From assembly GCF_000185905.1 (NCBI RefSeq), contig NC_014923.1, positions 2,317,501 through 2,381,500 on the forward strand: a stretch of 64,000 bases of DNA, in the 5' to 3' direction. Positions 43,149-53,665 of this stretch are shown here, piece by piece. Source of the stretch: Mesorhizobium ciceri biovar biserrulae WSM1271. GTDB taxonomy: Bacteria; Pseudomonadota; Alphaproteobacteria; Rhizobiales; Rhizobiaceae. The notes under the pieces are model-generated. The model was not told where the DNA came from, ran no database searches, and saw only the letters and a list, made by a program, of their open reading frames with translations. Position 1 is the stretch's first letter, and each line of letters begins with the position of its first letter. The position numbers were made by a program, and so were the translations under genes.

Positions 43149-44042
43149 TCAATCCCGGATATGCTCCGTGAGCATGGATACGAATTGCGTCACCTTTTGC
43201 GGGCGAAAGCGCGCCGCCGGATAGACCACGTGAATGCCGCCGGAGGGCAGCGCCCAGTCGGGGAGCACGTGGACGAGGCGCCCCTGCGATAGATAGTTGA
43301 CGACGAGATAGTCCGGCAGAACTGCCAGTCCGCCGCCGGCGAGCGTCGCTTCCAGTACGGCGGGCGTCGAGTTGATGGAGAACGCCTCGCGCAGGGTGAT
43401 GGTGCGCGGCTCGGAATCGCCTCGGGTGAAGTTCCAGGTGAACGGCTTGCGAAGCACGGCATTGGCAACGAGCGGCAAGGAAGAAAGATCTTCCGGCTTG
43501 TCCACCCTGATCCCGGCCGCGAAATCCCGCGACGCGACCAGGATTTGCCGGAAGGTGCCGATGCGTCGCGCCTGCTGGCTGGAGTCATCCAGCCAGCCAA
43601 CCCGGATGGACAGGTCGATCTTGTTGCCGATCAAGTCAATTATGGCATCGGAAATGACCAGTTCGACGCCGCAGGCCGGAAATCTCTGGCGAAAGCGGGC
43701 GGCGATCGGGGCCAGCACGATCGCGCCATAGTCATTGGACGCGGAAACACGCAGCACACCGGCCACCTCGGCGTTGGCCTCGCCAACCTCGGCGACCGCT
43801 TCTTCGACATCCCGCAGGATCAGAACGCAGCGTGCATGCAGAAGACGGCCTGCTTCCGTCGGCTCGACCCTTCGCGTCGTGCGCACGAGAAGCGTGGTCC
43901 GCAGCTCAGCCTCGAGGCGAGCGACTTGTTGGCTGACGACTGTTTTCGTGATGCCAAGCCGCTCGGCCGCGCGGGTAAAGGAACCTGCGTCGACCACGGT
44001 GGCAAAATAGGCGAGGCGATTGAGGTTTATCGATTCCACCAC
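43149..44042 (-). CDS. LysR-family transcriptional regulator
   Basis: This 297-aa LysR protein has the helix-turn-helix NRLAYFATVVDAGSFTRAAE and RLGITKTVVSQQVARLEAEL, followed by LRVSASNDYGAIVLAPIAAR for the effector domain. It belongs to the CrgA-like subgroup. It is divergent from the three-gene cluster starting at 44188, and an ATAC-N5-GTAT inverted repeat lies between. Confidence 0.9.
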   Translation of the reverse strand: MVESINLNRLAYFATVVDAGSFTRAAERLGITKTVVSQQVARLEAELRTTLLVRTTRRVEPTEAGRLLHARCVLILRDVEEAVAEVGEANAEVAGVLRVSASNDYGAIVLAPIAARFRQRFPACGVELVISDAIIDLIGNKIDLSIRVGWLDDSSQQARRIGTFRQILVASRDFAAGIRVDKPEDLSSLPLVANAVLRKPFTWNFTRGDSEPRTITLREAFSINSTPAVLEATLAGGGLAVLPDYLVVNYLSQGRLVHVLPDWALPSGGIHVVYPAARFRPQKVTQFVSMLTEHIRD

Positions 44043-44066
44043 GAAGGCTCATTGTAAGCTTTCAAC

Positions 44067-44079
44067 ATACAGTTTGTAT
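44067..44079. promoter_or_regulatory. Possible LysR box (ATAC-AGTTT-GTAT)
   Basis: A short inverted repeat lies 25 bases upstream of the LysR start in the divergent region. Size and position are suitable for a LysR site but the arms are only 4 bp. Confidence 0.35.
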
Positions 44080-44187
44080 TATTACGGCCAATTTATTGAT
44101 TAATCCAGAGGGCTTACCGTGCCGTCTACCGTCCGCCCTGCGGGCCCGTAGCCGCACCCGATCCCTTTCATTCAACGGAGATATTCC

Positions 44188-45090
44188 ATGTTCACGAGGA
44201 GACAGATCATGAAGACCTCATTGGCCCTCGGCGCAACCGCCGTTTTCGCGCCCATCGACAGCGGCCAGGCCGCCGGCGCTAAGCTTGGCTGGAAACACTT
44301 CCCGGCGGGTCCAAACGGTTTCTTCCGTGCGCCGGTGCTGCTGTCGGGGCCGAGCGAAGCCCTGTTGATCGACGGCGGCTTCACCTATCCGGACGGCAAG
44401 GCGCTCGCCGATGCCATCAAGGCCACCGGCAAGAAGCTGACCTTCATCTATGTCACTCAGTCCGATCCCGATTACTACTTCGGCCTGAAGCCGGTGCGGG
44501 ACGCCTTCCCGGAGGCAAAAGTCATCGCTGCCTCCGCCACGCTGGAAGCCATCAAGGGCAATGTGGAGAAGAAGCTCGCCGTCTGGGGTCCGCAACTGAA
44601 GGAAAATGGCCCGCAGGCGCTTTCCGACATCGTCCTCCCCGAGGCATTCGACGGCGCAACGCTGACGGTCGATGGCGAGACTGTAGAGATCGTCAATGCG
44701 GAAGAAGGATTGGCCAACCGCCGCTATCTGTTCGTGCCGTCACTCAATGCCGTTTTCGGCGGGGTGATGATCTTCTCGGGCGTTCACGTCTGGACCGCCG
44801 ACACGCAGACCAGGGAAAGCCGTGCCGCCTGGATCAAGACGCTGGACGCGATTGCCGCCCGCAGGCCCGCTGTCGTGGTGCCCGGCCACATGGCCCCCGA
44901 TGCCGCGATCGGTCCTTCGGCGGTGGAGTTCACCAAGTCCTATCTCCTCACCTTCGAGGAAGAACTGGACAAGGCGGCAGACAGCGCCGCGTTGAAGGCC
45001 GCCATGGAGACCCGCTTCCCCGGCCTCGGTATGGGCGTCGCCCTCGATGTCGGATCCAAGGTCGCCAAGGGCGAGATGAAGTGGGGCTGA
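44188..45090 (+). CDS. Exported MBL-fold protein with degenerate metal site
   Basis: This 300-aa protein has a Tat-like or Sec N-terminus (MFTRRQIMKTSLALGATAVF, signal end near SGQAAG). The MBL fold is recognisable from APVLLSGPSEALLIDGGFTY and VVVPGHMAPDAAIG. The usual HxHxDH is replaced by TQSDPDYYFG, so three of the metal-binding histidines are missing; a hydrolase with normal zinc binding is unlikely. It is the first gene of a probable operon with two NTF2-like genes, divergent from a LysR regulator. Confidence 0.82.
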   Translation: MFTRRQIMKTSLALGATAVFAPIDSGQAAGAKLGWKHFPAGPNGFFRAPVLLSGPSEALLIDGGFTYPDGKALADAIKATGKKLTFIYVTQSDPDYYFGLKPVRDAFPEAKVIAASATLEAIKGNVEKKLAVWGPQLKENGPQALSDIVLPEAFDGATLTVDGETVEIVNAEEGLANRRYLFVPSLNAVFGGVMIFSGVHVWTADTQTRESRAAWIKTLDAIAARRPAVVVPGHMAPDAAIGPSAVEFTKSYLLTFEEELDKAADSAALKAAMETRFPGLGMGVALDVGSKVAKGEMKWG

Positions 45091-45091
45091 C

Positions 45092-45481
45092 ATGGCGACG
45101 AACCTCGATTTGATCCGTGGAACCTACGAGGGAACTTCCGAGGAGAACGGCCGCAATCTGCTGGCCGTTCTTTCCGCCGACATCGAATGGACCGAGGCGG
45201 AAGGATTCCCCTATGCCGGCACCTATGTCGGCATCGAGGCCCTGATGCAGGGGGTCTTCAAGCGGCTCGGCTCGGAGTGGATCGGATACCACGCCGACGT
45301 GCACAGCTTCATTGCCGATGGCGACCGGGTGGCGGCCTTCGGCGTGTATTCCGGTACATATAAGGCGACGGGAAAATCCATGACGGCCCCCTTCGCTCAT
45401 CTCTACGAACTGCGGGACGGCAAGATCATCCGCATGCGGCAGTATGTCGATACGGTGCTCGTTGCGCGCGCACTGGCCTGA
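45092..45481 (+). CDS. SnoaL-like/NTF2-fold protein (cytoplasmic)
   Basis: This 129-aa protein shows the SnoaL-like pattern: NLDLIRGTYEGTSEENGRNL, IEWTEAEGFPYAGTYVGIEA, FIADGDRVAAFGVYSGTYKA and HLYELRDGKIIRMRQYVDT. The fold forms a cone-shaped pocket for small molecules; functions range from isomerase or hydratase to binding. It begins one base after the MBL stop region and is probably co-transcribed. Confidence 0.82.
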   Translation: MATNLDLIRGTYEGTSEENGRNLLAVLSADIEWTEAEGFPYAGTYVGIEALMQGVFKRLGSEWIGYHADVHSFIADGDRVAAFGVYSGTYKATGKSMTAPFAHLYELRDGKIIRMRQYVDTVLVARALA

Positions 45482-45507
45482 CACCGAAGCAACCGAGGGA
45501 GACATCC

Positions 45508-45996
45508 GTGCTGCAACTTAAATCCTTCGCGGCGGCCGCTTTCGCCGTCGCGGCGCTCACGGCCGCGGCGCATGCGGGAAACACCAAGCCGGTCAAGCAG
45601 GTGCTGCAACAGCATGAATTGACTCAAAAAAACAGGACGCTTGTCCTGAAAGCCTATCAGGCGCTGTTCGGCGACCATGACCTTGCCGCGCTGGACCGCT
45701 ATTGGGCCGAGGCTTACATTCAGCATAACCCGACGATGACGGATGGCCGAGACTCGGTCAAAAAGCTTCTCGAAAGCATGGGTGTCGCCAATTGGCCAAA
45801 ACAAAAAGTCGACTTCAAGCGGGTGATCGCCGAAGGCGACCTCGTCATGACCCAGGTCGTTCAACCGAAGGCAGGCAACATGCCGGAGACCGTCATCGTG
45901 GACATTTTTCGCGTTGAAAACGGCAAGATCGCCGAGCATTGGGACGTGATGCAGCCGGTGCCCGCCAACCCGGTCAATAAGCGACCGATGTACTGA
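45508..45996 (+). CDS. SnoaL-like/NTF2-fold protein (exported)
   Basis: This 162-aa protein starts at a GTG behind GAGGGAGA. A signal peptide ends near AAAHAG (residue 23). The SnoaL-like core is LVLKAYQALFGDHDLAALDR, YWAEAYIQHNPTMTDGRDSV, VIAEGDLVMTQVV and VDIFRVENGKIAEHWDVMQP, which is very typical of the predicted SnoaL-like aldol condensation-catalysing group. It is the third gene of the LysR-linked cluster. Confidence 0.85.
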   Translation: MLQLKSFAAAAFAVAALTAAAHAGNTKPVKQVLQQHELTQKNRTLVLKAYQALFGDHDLAALDRYWAEAYIQHNPTMTDGRDSVKKLLESMGVANWPKQKVDFKRVIAEGDLVMTQVVQPKAGNMPETVIVDIFRVENGKIAEHWDVMQPVPANPVNKRPMY

Positions 45997-46026
45997 TCCA
46001 GGCCTTCTGCCAGCGCCGGCCGCCGC

Positions 46027-46596
46027 TCAAAACCCGAACGATACCTGCGCCGGGGGCGGCGGGCCGACGCGCACGCCTTCCATGGCCAGCATCTTCTCCT
46101 TGGTGACCGAGCCGCCCGGCGCCGAGAAGCCGCCGATCTTGCCGCCGGCGGCAAGGATGCGATGGCAAGGGATGACCAGCGGCACCGGATTGGCGCCAAG
46201 GGCGGCCCCGGTTTCGCGGGCGAGCCCGGCATGGCCGGCGGTCTTGGCCAGCTCACCATAGGTGGTGGTTTCGCCGAAGGAGAGTTTTCGCGCCGCGTCG
46301 TAAATGGCGAGGCGGAAATCGTCGACGCCGTCGAGATCGACCGGTACGGCGGAGAAATCGACATCCTCGCCCGCCGCATAGGCCTTGATCGCTGCGATCA
46401 GCTCGACCACCCATGGCGGCTGCGCCGTGGAAGCGGAAACGCCACCGTGACGCAGCAGGCGCCGTTCCACCGCTTCGCGGCTGCGTTCGGGCAGGCAGAG
46501 CCGGATCAGGCCCTTTTCGCTCCAGGCAATGCCCATGAAACCGATCACTGTTTCTAACACTGCGTGGCCGGCCGTGATCGAAGCTGTCGTGACCAT
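46027..46596 (-). CDS. ogt: Methylated-DNA-protein-cysteine methyltransferase
   Basis: This 189-aa suicidal DNA-repair protein has the active-site motif VPLVIPCHRILAAGG with PCHR, preceded by the helix-turn-helix part FGETTTYGELAKTAGHAGLA and followed by GGFSAPGGSVTKEKMLAMEG. It transfers the alkyl group from O6-alkylguanine to its own cysteine. The frame is open further upstream but the ATG at 46594-46596 gives the expected length. Confidence 0.92.
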   Translation of the reverse strand: MVTTASITAGHAVLETVIGFMGIAWSEKGLIRLCLPERSREAVERRLLRHGGVSASTAQPPWVVELIAAIKAYAAGEDVDFSAVPVDLDGVDDFRLAIYDAARKLSFGETTTYGELAKTAGHAGLARETGAALGANPVPLVIPCHRILAAGGKIGGFSAPGGSVTKEKMLAMEGVRVGPPPPAQVSFGF

Positions 46597-46777
46597 GATG
46601 CGTTCCTTCCCGCAAAGTGGCGAAATCCGGGATTCGTCCCAGTACATATCCGGAACAATATGGCATCGCCGCCTGCGTCTCGCCACCCGAAAACCACCTG
46701 ATCGCCCCGATTGCCCGGCCTGAATCGCTGGTGTAAGGGATTTCTTAACAACCCGACAAACCGGACCCGAGCGCGGC

Positions 46778-47683
46778 TTGCCAGCAAAACTCAACCTTAT
46801 CGCGATCGGCGTGATCCTGGCCGCCGCCGGCATCAGCGGCTGCACGTCGACCTCGCAGATGAAGTCCGCGCCTGCTCTCACCGAAACAGCGACCGCCGCC
46901 GGCGCTGATGCCGGCTTCACCGTGCCTCTGCCGGAGACGGTTTCGGTGCTGCCGGAATCATCGGGGATCGCCCCCGTTCAGACGGCCGAGCTGCCGCCCG
47001 ATCCCGCCGCACAGCCGGCTGCGGCGACCGCCGCTTTTGCCGGATCGACACCGGCGGCACCAGCCGTGCCTGCGGTTATGACCGCCAATGCCTGGCAGGC
47101 GCCGCCGCCGGCAAATGCGAACGAACCGGTCAAGGCGGCCGAGACTTATACGACCGCGGGGCTGATCGTGCCGGCAACCGCCAAGGGCGACCGCATGCCC
47201 GGCGTCCAGCAGGTCGCCTATGTCGTGCCGCAGAACCCGGCGGCCCTGGTCCAGTTTCCGGCAGGGCCCGTGCAGGAAGAACACGCGACGGGCGTGCGTG
47301 GCGATGTCGAGCGGCTGATCGAGAAATATGCGGCGATCTACCAGGTGCCGGTGGACCTGGTGCGCCATGTCGTCAACCGCGAGAGCACCTTCAACCCGAA
47401 AGCCTACAACAACGGCCATTGGGGACTGATGCAGATCAAGCACGCGACGGCACGCGGCATGGGCTATGACGGACCGGCCAAGGGCCTGTTCGACGCCGAA
47501 ACCAATCTAAAATACGCGGTCAAATATCTGCGCGGCGCCTGGCTGGTGGCCGGCGGCAACGCCAAGAAGGCCGACTGGCTCTATCAGACCGGCTATTATT
47601 ACGACGCCAAGCGCAAGGGCCTGCTCGAGGCGACCGGCCTTGGCCGCGACCGCCAGCGCCGTCGCCTGCAACCCGACGCCTGA
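46778..47683 (+). CDS. Lytic murein transglycosylase (SLT domain) lipoprotein
   Basis: This protein of about 301 aa starts at a TTG (46778) and begins with a lipoprotein signal ending ILAAAGISGCTS. A Pro/Ala-rich linker (residues 40-160) leads to an SLT domain: YQVPVDLVRHVVNRESTFNP with the catalytic Glu, KAYNNGHWGLMQIKHATARG, and NLKYAVKYLRGAWLVAGGN. It cleaves peptidoglycan with 1,6-anhydro product formation. No conjugation or secretion genes are adjacent, so a housekeeping role is likely. Confidence 0.88.
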   Translation: MPAKLNLIAIGVILAAAGISGCTSTSQMKSAPALTETATAAGADAGFTVPLPETVSVLPESSGIAPVQTAELPPDPAAQPAAATAAFAGSTPAAPAVPAVMTANAWQAPPPANANEPVKAAETYTTAGLIVPATAKGDRMPGVQQVAYVVPQNPAALVQFPAGPVQEEHATGVRGDVERLIEKYAAIYQVPVDLVRHVVNRESTFNPKAYNNGHWGLMQIKHATARGMGYDGPAKGLFDAETNLKYAVKYLRGAWLVAGGNAKKADWLYQTGYYYDAKRKGLLEATGLGRDRQRRRLQPDA

Positions 47684-47688
47684 GCGCG

Positions 47689-48177
47689 ATGCCTGAACCG
47701 CGCCCGCCGGCCCTGAACGACATCCGGCTGCGCAAGATCCTCGACGAGACGCTGGTTCCGCCGCACTGGCCCGACGGCTTTGTCATGCGCAGTTTCGAGC
47801 CTGGTGACGCGCCCGCCCTGCATGCGCTTTTGACGGAAGTGTTCGATGACGGCGCCGATGGTCCGTTCGACGAGTGGTGGCCGCGTATCGCGGACGATCC
47901 CGAATTCGACCCGGCGCTGTGCTTCCTCGTCATCGACGCCAAGGGCCGGCTGGCGGCGGCGGCGCTGTGCTGGACCCGCGCCTTCGTCAAGGATCTTGCC
48001 GTTCATCCCGAGGCGCGCGGCAAGGGTGTTGCCGAAGCGCTGATGTGGCACGCCTTCGCCGTTTTTCGCGAACGCGGCGCCGACCATGTCGACCTCAAGA
48101 CCAACACGATCGAGAATCCCGCCGCCGTCCGGCTCTATGAGCGGCTGGGGATGATGCCTGTCGCCTGGGAAGGCTAG
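47689..48177 (+). CDS. GNAT-family N-acetyltransferase
   Basis: This 162-aa protein has the GNAT fold: MRSFEPGDAPALHALLTEVF, CFLVIDAKGRLAAAALCW, the acetyl-CoA loop VKDLAVHPEARGKGVAEALM (R-x-x-G-x-A), and TIENPAAVRLYERLGMMPVA. The substrate is unknown. It starts six bases after the transglycosylase stop and may share its transcript. Confidence 0.88.
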   Translation: MPEPRPPALNDIRLRKILDETLVPPHWPDGFVMRSFEPGDAPALHALLTEVFDDGADGPFDEWWPRIADDPEFDPALCFLVIDAKGRLAAAALCWTRAFVKDLAVHPEARGKGVAEALMWHAFAVFRERGADHVDLKTNTIENPAAVRLYERLGMMPVAWEG

Positions 48178-48180
48178 GGT

Positions 48181-48316
48181 GTGCTGATATTCAGGTGATG
48201 CCGGCCTGCAAATGATGGCTTCCTGCGCTTCCGGTGCTCACGTACCCAAAAGTACGCTCCGCTCCGGTTCTCGGAAACCACCATTTTCGACTCGGCCTGA
48301 CCTGAATCTCAACACC
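48181..48316. mobile_element. MITE-like palindromic element with 16-bp terminal inverted repeats
   Basis: The left end GTGCTGATATTCAGGT and the right end ACCTGAATCTCAACAC are inverted repeats (14 of 16). The interior has a hairpin CGTAC-CCAAAA-GTACG flanked by CCGGTGCTC/CTCCGG. There is no coding capacity. Length about 136 bp. A single end of the same family lies at 31939-31967. Similar cgtacccaaaagtacg sequences are frequent between rhizobial genes. Confidence 0.65.
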
Positions 48317-48459
48317 CCCTGATGGGTGTCGCCTCACGCAGGAACGGCGCGATTTGGGAACCCAAAGCGCCGCTTCGCATTCAATGGAAGGCGGGGTCCG
48401 ACAAGCTGCCGGCGCGTGGAGTGTTTCCTGTCGCCGGCTGCGGAGGGACATCCATCACC

Positions 48460-49728
<1,269 letters not shown>

Positions 49729-49774
49729 CGATACTGGGACAGCCGGCCGGCGGGACCGCAGCGAGTGGAGCGAG

Positions 49775-50737
49775 ATGACAGGGATGAAACCGGAAACAGC
49801 CAAGGCCGCGCATGCGCCGTTGAGGGCACAGCGCGTTCGCTCGGCGTGGCTTTTCCTGGCGCCAATGCTTCTGGTGCTCGCCGCGGCGGCCGGCTGGCCG
49901 CTTGCCCGCACGGTCTATTTCAGCTTCACCGACGCCTCGCTGGCCGATCTCGACGCGCGCCAATGGGTCGGCTTCGCCAATTACTTTTCGGTACTTCACA
50001 TGCCAAGCGGCCGGACCCTCTATGACGGGTTGCTGGTCGACCCTGTCTGGTGGCGTGCCGTCTGGAACACGGTGCGCTTCACCGTGATTTCGGTGACCTG
50101 CGAGACCATCCTCGGCACCATCGTTGCCCTGGTTCTCAACGCCGAATTCAGAGGCCGCGGCATCGTCAGGGCGGCGATCCTGATCCCCTGGGCGATCCCG
50201 ACGATCGTCTCGGCGAAGATGTGGCAATGGATGCTCAACGACCAGTTCGGCATCATCAATGTGGTGCTGCTCAATCTTGGCCTGATCAGCACCAAGATCG
50301 CCTGGACGGCCAACGCCGACACCGCGATGGCGGCGGTCCTCATCGTCGATATCTGGAAGGCGACGCCATTCATGACGCTGCTCATCCTGGCCGCGCTGCA
50401 GATGCTGCCGAGGGAGATCATCGAGGTCGCCAGGCTCGACGGCGCCAACCCTTGGCAGATCTTCTGGCGGGTGACCTTGCCGCTGATCCGCCCCGCGCTG
50501 TTGGTGGCGGTGATCTTCCGCGCGCTCGATGCACTGCGCATCTTCGACCTGGTCTATGTGCTGACGCCCAACAATGTGCACACCAAGTCGATGTCGGTGT
50601 TCGCCCGCGAGAACCTGTTCGAGTTCGACAAGTTCGCCTATGGCTCCGCCGCCTCGACCCTGCTCTTCCTCATTCTCGCTCTGCTTACCATCGTCACCAT
50701 CCGGATCGGCCGGATCAGCCTGGACGGGGACCGCTGA
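49775..50737 (+). CDS. ABC sugar transporter permease (MalF/ThuF type)
   Basis: This 320-aa permease has six hydrophobic segments. It starts in RSAWLFLAPMLLVLAAAAGW PLART-type fashion and carries the EAA loop EIIEVARLDGANPWQIFWRV followed by TLPLIRPALLVAV. Its partner permease starts one base after its stop. It would form the membrane channel with that protein for a disaccharide such as trehalose, but this is inferred from family resemblance. Confidence 0.92.
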   Translation: MTGMKPETAKAAHAPLRAQRVRSAWLFLAPMLLVLAAAAGWPLARTVYFSFTDASLADLDARQWVGFANYFSVLHMPSGRTLYDGLLVDPVWWRAVWNTVRFTVISVTCETILGTIVALVLNAEFRGRGIVRAAILIPWAIPTIVSAKMWQWMLNDQFGIINVVLLNLGLISTKIAWTANADTAMAAVLIVDIWKATPFMTLLILAALQMLPREIIEVARLDGANPWQIFWRVTLPLIRPALLVAVIFRALDALRIFDLVYVLTPNNVHTKSMSVFARENLFEFDKFAYGSAASTLLFLILALLTIVTIRIGRISLDGDR

Positions 50738-50738
50738 G

Positions 50739-51563
<825 letters not shown>

Positions 51564-51591
51564 GGAGCGGTCAGCGTAGTTCGGACCGTTG

Positions 51592-51927
51592 TCAGATGTC
51601 CGGCGCGTTGCCTATCTTCTGCTTGAGATCAAGCGCCCAGGTGCGGCCTTCATCGCCGCCCCACAGCAGCCAGGCGATGTAGCCGGCCGAAGGGTTCTGC
51701 TCATTGCCGTAATTTCTGCCGCGCTTGTCGACCTCGTGGCGGGCGAAATAGCTGACCATGCGGCGAATGGTGGAGGGCGCGAGCTTTTCCCGGTTCTTCA
51801 GTTCGGTGGCGCGGGCGACGCCGATCTCGGTGCCGCCGCGGCCGAATTCTCCGCGCAGTCTGAGGCCCTTGGCGGCATTGTCGGCCACCACTTGCGGGCA
51901 GCGCAGATCGATCTCGTCGTCGTGCAT
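51592..51927 (-). CDS. Conserved small protein of unknown function
   Basis: This 111-aa protein reads CPQVVADNAAKGLRLRGEFG, RGGTEIGVARATELKNRE, TIRRMVSYFARHEVDKRG and PSAGYIAWLLWGGDEGRTWA. The pattern (ARATxLxxxE, MxSYFARHExDxxG, WLLWGGDxGxxW) recurs in small bacterial and phage proteins, sometimes linked to phage head genes. No enzymatic residues are obvious. The ribosome site GGGGGAC supports the ATG at 51925-51927. Confidence 0.75.
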   Translation of the reverse strand: MHDDEIDLRCPQVVADNAAKGLRLRGEFGRGGTEIGVARATELKNREKLAPSTIRRMVSYFARHEVDKRGRNYGNEQNPSAGYIAWLLWGGDEGRTWALDLKQKIGNAPDI

Positions 51928-52072
51928 TTCGTCCCCCGGATCACGCTGCCCGAACAGGGATTACGACATATCACCATGCGCAATAAATGTCGGAGCCGAT
52001 CGCCGCCAAACGTCCTTGGGTCGCAGAGCAACCGCGCCGGGACGCCGGCGCTGCGACTTGAAGGAGCCGATC

Positions 52073-52816
52073 ATGATCACCTTTCCCAACGAATCCGCGA
52101 AATACCGCACCGCGCGCGAAAAATTGCTGAAGAAGGAAATCGAGCTGCGCCGCGCCATGGAAGAGGTCGCCGAGGCCCGGCGCGCGCTGCCGCCGGGCGG
52201 GCTGATCCGCCAGGACTATGAATTCGACGCACTGGATGCCCACGGCAAGCCCGCGAAGACAAGGCTGTCGGAGCTGTTCGCGCCCGGCAAGGACAGCCTG
52301 ATCCTCTACAACATGATGTTCCCGCGCCACCCGCAGGAGAAGCGCGATGTGGCGACCAGCGGCGGCACGGCGAAGCTCGCCCGACCGGACCAGCCATGTC
52401 CGTCCTGCACGGCATTGCTCGATCAGTTCGACGGCGCGGTCGGGCATCTCCAGGCGGCCGGCTTCAATTTCGCGGTGGTGGGCAAGACCGCGCTCGAAAA
52501 CCTGGTCACGCTCGGTCGAGATCGGGGCTGGCGCAACATGCGGCTGGTGTCTTCGGCGGCCAACAGCTTCAAGCGCGACTACAATGCGGAGGCGGCCGAC
52601 GGCTCACAGATCCCGCTGCTGTCGGTGTTTCACCGCGACCCCGACGGCATACGCCATTTCTGGAGTTCGGAACTGGATTTCGCACCGACGGAGCCCGGTC
52701 AGGATCCGCGTGGCCTCGGCACCTGCGAAACGCTTTGGAACCTGATGGATTTCACGCCTGAGGGGCGTCCAAACTGGAACGAGCAGCTGCAATATGGCGA
52801 GGCGTGTTGCCACTGA
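52073..52816 (+). CDS. DUF899 family thioredoxin-like protein
   Basis: This 247-aa protein starts TFPNESAKYRTAREKLLKKE and ELRRAMEEVAEARRALPPGG, then has LSELFAPGKDSLILYNMMFP, a CxxC in QPCPSCTALLDQFDGAVGHL, and FAVVGKTALENLVTLGRDRG, the standard DUF899 arrangement of a thioredoxin-like fold. Biochemical function is unknown. It has AAGGAG 9 bases before the ATG. Confidence 0.87.
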   Translation: MITFPNESAKYRTAREKLLKKEIELRRAMEEVAEARRALPPGGLIRQDYEFDALDAHGKPAKTRLSELFAPGKDSLILYNMMFPRHPQEKRDVATSGGTAKLARPDQPCPSCTALLDQFDGAVGHLQAAGFNFAVVGKTALENLVTLGRDRGWRNMRLVSSAANSFKRDYNAEAADGSQIPLLSVFHRDPDGIRHFWSSELDFAPTEPGQDPRGLGTCETLWNLMDFTPEGRPNWNEQLQYGEACCH

Positions 52817-52950
52817 AAGGCAGCTCTGGTCAGCCGCCGCGGTTCGGGCCGATCGAGGCGACATGCGCAGGCTTCTTCCTCATGACCTGCAACCGGAGTG
52901 CCCAAGCGACGTTGGATTGTCCGAGGGACAATTCCAACCGGAGACATGCC

Positions 52951-53505
52951 ATGAAAACGCTTACCATTCTGACCGCAGCAGCATTGCTTGCCGGCGCGCC
53001 GGCCTTTGCCCAGTCGAACACGACCGCCACGACCACGCCGCTCGCCGCCACGACGAAGGTCGACACTTCGACCTTCATCAAGACGGTGCCGAGCGCCAAT
53101 GAGTTCGAGATCGAGTCCAGCAAGCTCGCCGAGCAACAGGCGACCGACGCCGACGTCAAGGCGTTCGCCAAACAGATGATCGCCGATCACACCAAGGCCG
53201 GCGAGGAATTCAAGGCGGCGCTTGCCCAGGGCCAGACAACCTCGGCCACCGCACCGTCCGGTCCGGCCCTGCAGCCCAAGGAGCAGAAGATGCTCGATGA
53301 GCTGAAGAGCGCCAGCGGCGATCAGTTCCAGGCCAAATACATCGAGATGCAGACCAACGCTCACAAGGAAGCCGTCGCGCTGTTCAGCGGCTATGCGAAA
53401 TCCGGCGACGACCCGGCAATGAAGGAATTCGCCAAGAAAACCCTGCCGACGCTGCAGATGCACGAAAAACACGTGAAGGAACTGGCCGCCGCCCATCAGG
53501 GGTGA
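52951..53505 (+). CDS. Exported DUF4142 protein
   Basis: This 184-aa protein has a signal peptide ending GAPAFAQS (residue 21). The mature helical domain reads FIKTVPSANEFEIESSKLAE, QQATDADVKAFAKQMIADHT, QAKYIEMQTNAHKEAVALFS and FAKKTLPTLQMHEKHVKELA, the DUF4142 (ferritin-like fold) pattern. These proteins are often stress related; no function is known. A long hairpin follows the stop codon by ten bases. Confidence 0.9.
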   Translation: MKTLTILTAAALLAGAPAFAQSNTTATTTPLAATTKVDTSTFIKTVPSANEFEIESSKLAEQQATDADVKAFAKQMIADHTKAGEEFKAALAQGQTTSATAPSGPALQPKEQKMLDELKSASGDQFQAKYIEMQTNAHKEAVALFSGYAKSGDDPAMKEFAKKTLPTLQMHEKHVKELAAAHQG

Positions 53506-53515
53506 GGGCGGTTCA

Positions 53516-53566
53516 CTATGGCGCCCCCCTCTGTCCTGCCCGGCAGGACAGAGGGGGGCGCCGTAG
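53516..53566. repeat. 25-bp hairpin with a one-base loop (fused palindromic repeat)
   Basis: A perfect 21-bp inverted repeat (53520-53540 and 53542-53562) surrounds a single C; in RNA four more pairs (one G-U) extend the stem to 25 bp. The arm GGCGCCCCCCTCTGTCCTGC resembles one end of a repeat common in Mesorhizobium intergenic DNA. There is no U-run, although it could stop transcription of the DUF4142 gene. Confidence 0.75.
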
Positions 53567-53665
53567 AGCGCTACGATGGAAGCCAGCCCGCTTGGCCAAC
53601 CAACACCACAATGTGGCCCTGTGCCTTAAGGACGGCACGCCCTACCGATCAAGGCTGAGCGGCGC

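Noticed and set aside
48181..48316. Intrinsic terminator or promoter between the GNAT gene and the ABC operon
   Set aside because: The inverted ends are too far apart and there is no U-run; a repeat element explains the structure better.
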